From a virus, in IMG/VR virus record IMGVR_UViG_3300002334_000142, positions 1 through 22,530 of that record: a stretch of DNA of 22,530 nt. One strand, written 5' to 3'. Below are positions 21,758 to 22,530 of the stretch, piece by piece. The notes under the pieces were generated by a model. The model searched no databases and had not been told where the DNA came from. It saw only the letters and a list, made by a program, of their open reading frames with translations. The position numbers and the translations under genes were made by a program. Numbering within the stretch: position 1 is the first letter of the stretch; every line of letters begins with the position of its first letter.

Positions 21758-21832
21758 TGGTACCCAGTAGAGGAATTGAACCTCTGACGCGGGGTATGTA
21801 AAACCCCCGTTCTCCCACTGAACTAACCGGGC
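21758..21832 (-). tRNA. tRNA-Val (TAC)
   Basis: A 75-base cloverleaf with acceptor GCCCGGT/ACTGGGT, D stem GTTC/GAAC, perfect GGGGT/ACCCC anticodon stem around TTTACAT, T stem AGAGG/CCTCT and encoded ACCA. Confidence 0.94.
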
Positions 21833-21838
21833 ATGTGT

Positions 21839-21914
21839 TGGAGCTTACGGTAGAAGTCGAATCTACGGCCTTCCCATTCGTAGCGGGACGCTCTTCCAGC
21901 TGAGCTACGCAAGC
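21839..21914 (-). tRNA. tRNA-Arg (ACG)
   Basis: A 76-base cloverleaf with acceptor GCTTGCG/CGTAAGC, anticodon loop CTACGAA, T stem GTAGA/TCTAC and encoded CCA. The discriminator is T. Its D-arm region GTAGCTCAGCTGGAAGAGC is identical to that of the neighbouring tRNA-Arg(TCT). Confidence 0.9.
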
Positions 21915-21923
21915 ATATTTGTT

Positions 21924-21999
21924 TGGCCTTCCCGGTAGGACTCGAACCCACGACACGCGGGGTAGAAGCCCACTGCTCTTCCAGCTGAGCTACGGAAAG
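21924..21999 (-). tRNA. tRNA-Arg (TCT)
   Basis: A 76-base cloverleaf with acceptor CTTTCCG/CGGGAAG, anticodon stem GTGGG/CCCGC around loop CTTCTAC, T stem GTGGG/CCTAC, discriminator G and encoded CCA. Confidence 0.92.
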
Positions 22000-22005
22000 A
22001 TGAAT

Positions 22006-22079
22006 TGGAGCGGGTAGAGAATTTCGAAATCTCGCACGCGGGGTGGAAGCCCACTGCTCTGCCTCTGAGCTATACCTGC
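22006..22079 (-). tRNA. tRNA-Gly (TCC)
   Basis: A 74-base cloverleaf with acceptor GCAGGTA/TACCCGC (one A-C mismatch), anticodon loop CTTCCAC, discriminator T as usual for glycine, and encoded CCA. Its anticodon arm differs by a single base, in the anticodon, from the adjacent tRNA-Arg(TCT). The T stem has one T-T mismatch. Confidence 0.87.
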
Positions 22080-22087
22080 ATAAATTT

Positions 22088-22161
22088 TGGCGGTCTATGG
22101 GAGAGTTGAACTCCCGACTTCGCACTGACAATGCGCTGATTTACCACTAAACTAATAGACC
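22088..22161 (-). tRNA. tRNA-Asp (GTC)
   Basis: A 74-base cloverleaf with perfect acceptor GGTCTAT/ATAGACC, anticodon loop TTGTCAG, T stem GGGAG/CTCCC, discriminator G typical of aspartate, and encoded CCA. The D stem is weak. Confidence 0.9.
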
Positions 22162-22211
22162 TAAATGTGGTCCTTATATATGATGTATTAAGGAAAATTG
22201 TGAGGGAGGGC

Positions 22212-22288
22212 TGGTTGCCCATATCGGATTTGAACCGATGCCGCTAGGGTGAAAACCTAGAATTCTAACCAGACTAAACTAATGGGCC
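22212..22288 (-). tRNA. tRNA-Glu (TTC)
   Basis: A 77-base cloverleaf with acceptor GGCCCAT/ATGGGCA (G1-A72 mismatch), perfect anticodon stem CTAGG/CCTAG around TTTTCAC, T stem ATCGG/CCGAT and encoded ACCA. First tRNA of the visible array, a few bases after the stop of the small upstream ORF. Confidence 0.9.
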
Positions 22289-22292
22289 ACTA

Positions 22293-22469
22293 TTAGTGGC
22301 GTGTCTCGTTTTGTCCGACCAGATCGACCGTGAGATAATCTCGTAACGGTCGTTGGTATCTACCGACAACCCGCACAGGTGTACCCACGGTCAAGCCGTG
22401 TTGTAGTCCTGTAAATCGCTGGTTGTTTCTAGTAGACATAATCGTATCCATTAAGTTGAATAATTTCAT
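22293..22469 (-). CDS. Small basic protein, unknown function
   Basis: A 58-codon reading frame from ATG at 22467-22469, with alternative in-frame ATGs at 22451 and 22439, ending in tandem stops TAA TAG just before tRNA-Glu. The longest form starts MKLFNLMDTIMSTRNN and continues QRFTGLQHGLTVGTPVRVVG, then YQRPLRDYLTVDL, which has the alternation of a small beta barrel. The frame stays open to the contig's real end at 22493, so the gene may start further upstream. No clear ribosome site is seen. I do not recognise the family. Confidence 0.5.
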   Translation of the reverse strand: MKLFNLMDTIMSTRNNQRFTGLQHGLTVGTPVRVVGRYQRPLRDYLTVDLVGQNETRH

Positions 22470-22493
22470 TAAAGGGATACTCTCATATCCCTC

Positions 22494-22530
22494 AGATCGG
22501 AAGAGCGTCGTGTAGGGAAAGAGTGTAGAT
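22494..22530. other. Illumina TruSeq adapter sequence (artefact)
   Basis: From 22494 the sequence begins AGATCGGAAGAGCGTCGTG and continues for 37 bases exactly as the reverse complement of the Illumina universal adapter. It is not biological. The true contig end is 22493. Confidence 0.97.

Noticed and set aside
21744-22131. Two overlapping open frames (70 and 102 residues) on the minus strand
   Set aside because: They run through tRNA-Val, Arg, Arg, Gly and Asp genes and are artefacts of those sequences.
20825-22288. tRNA array as a prophage attachment site
   Set aside because: No integrase, no duplicated tRNA end and complete tRNA genes throughout; nothing in the window supports integration.

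Overview
This window is a late (structural) region of a tailed double-stranded DNA phage, most likely a siphovirus. Every gene and tRNA I accept lies on the minus strand, so transcription runs from right to left. The evidence for a phage is the near-complete head-tail gene set: scaffold, HK97-fold capsid, decoration protein, head-tail adaptor, head closure, tail terminator, two tail-tube-like proteins, a frameshifted tail assembly chaperone pair, tape measure, and the DUF2460 and DUF2163 tail-tip proteins familiar from gene transfer agents and alphaproteobacterial siphophages. The tRNA-His gene has A73 and no G-1. That is a known peculiarity of alphaproteobacteria, so I infer such a host. The last 37 bases (22494-22530) are Illumina adapter, so the contig end is artificial.

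Layout in the direction of transcription. (1) At 22293-22469 is a small unknown ORF, followed by 14 tRNA genes (22288 down to 20867: Glu, Asp, Gly, Arg, Arg, Val, Leu, Leu, Tyr, Thr, Gln, His, Pro, Phe), all with encoded CCA. The array ends at a strong intrinsic terminator at 20825-20856. It also holds a 19-bp perfect inverted repeat, a set of direct repeats and several oddly shaped tRNAs. (2) A promoter-like block at 20756-20786 precedes scaffold, major capsid protein, a decoration protein and an Ala/Lys-rich protein. This unit ends at a terminator at 17860-17886. (3) Next come three tandem receptor-binding or spike proteins (17843-12223) that share a ~95-residue N-terminal domain. One carries a NodB-type polysaccharide deacetylase, one a ligand-binding module, and one a SASA/SGNH acetylesterase with FN3 and LamG modules. 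A smaller beta-rich fibre-like protein follows. (4) Then two small membrane proteins (probably lysis-related) and a PhoH-like ATPase. (5) Then the head-completion and tail genes, running off the left edge inside the DUF2163 hub gene.

Two features of organisation stand out. First, a GTTAACCAT box occurs, as far as I can see, only four times in the window, always in a gap between transcription units (7042, 10293, 11572, 20769) and always beside promoter-like hexamers. Two of these sites are near-identical 31-base copies placed upstream of scaffold/capsid and upstream of a tail tube gene. This looks like a shared late-promoter or operator system. Second, the spike, lysis and PhoH genes are inserted between the capsid genes and the head-completion genes, which are normally contiguous.

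The spike set suggests a phage that removes acetyl groups from an acetylated surface polysaccharide rather than cutting its backbone. I saw no endolysin, portal, terminase, integrase or replication gene; terminase and portal would be expected beyond the right edge.
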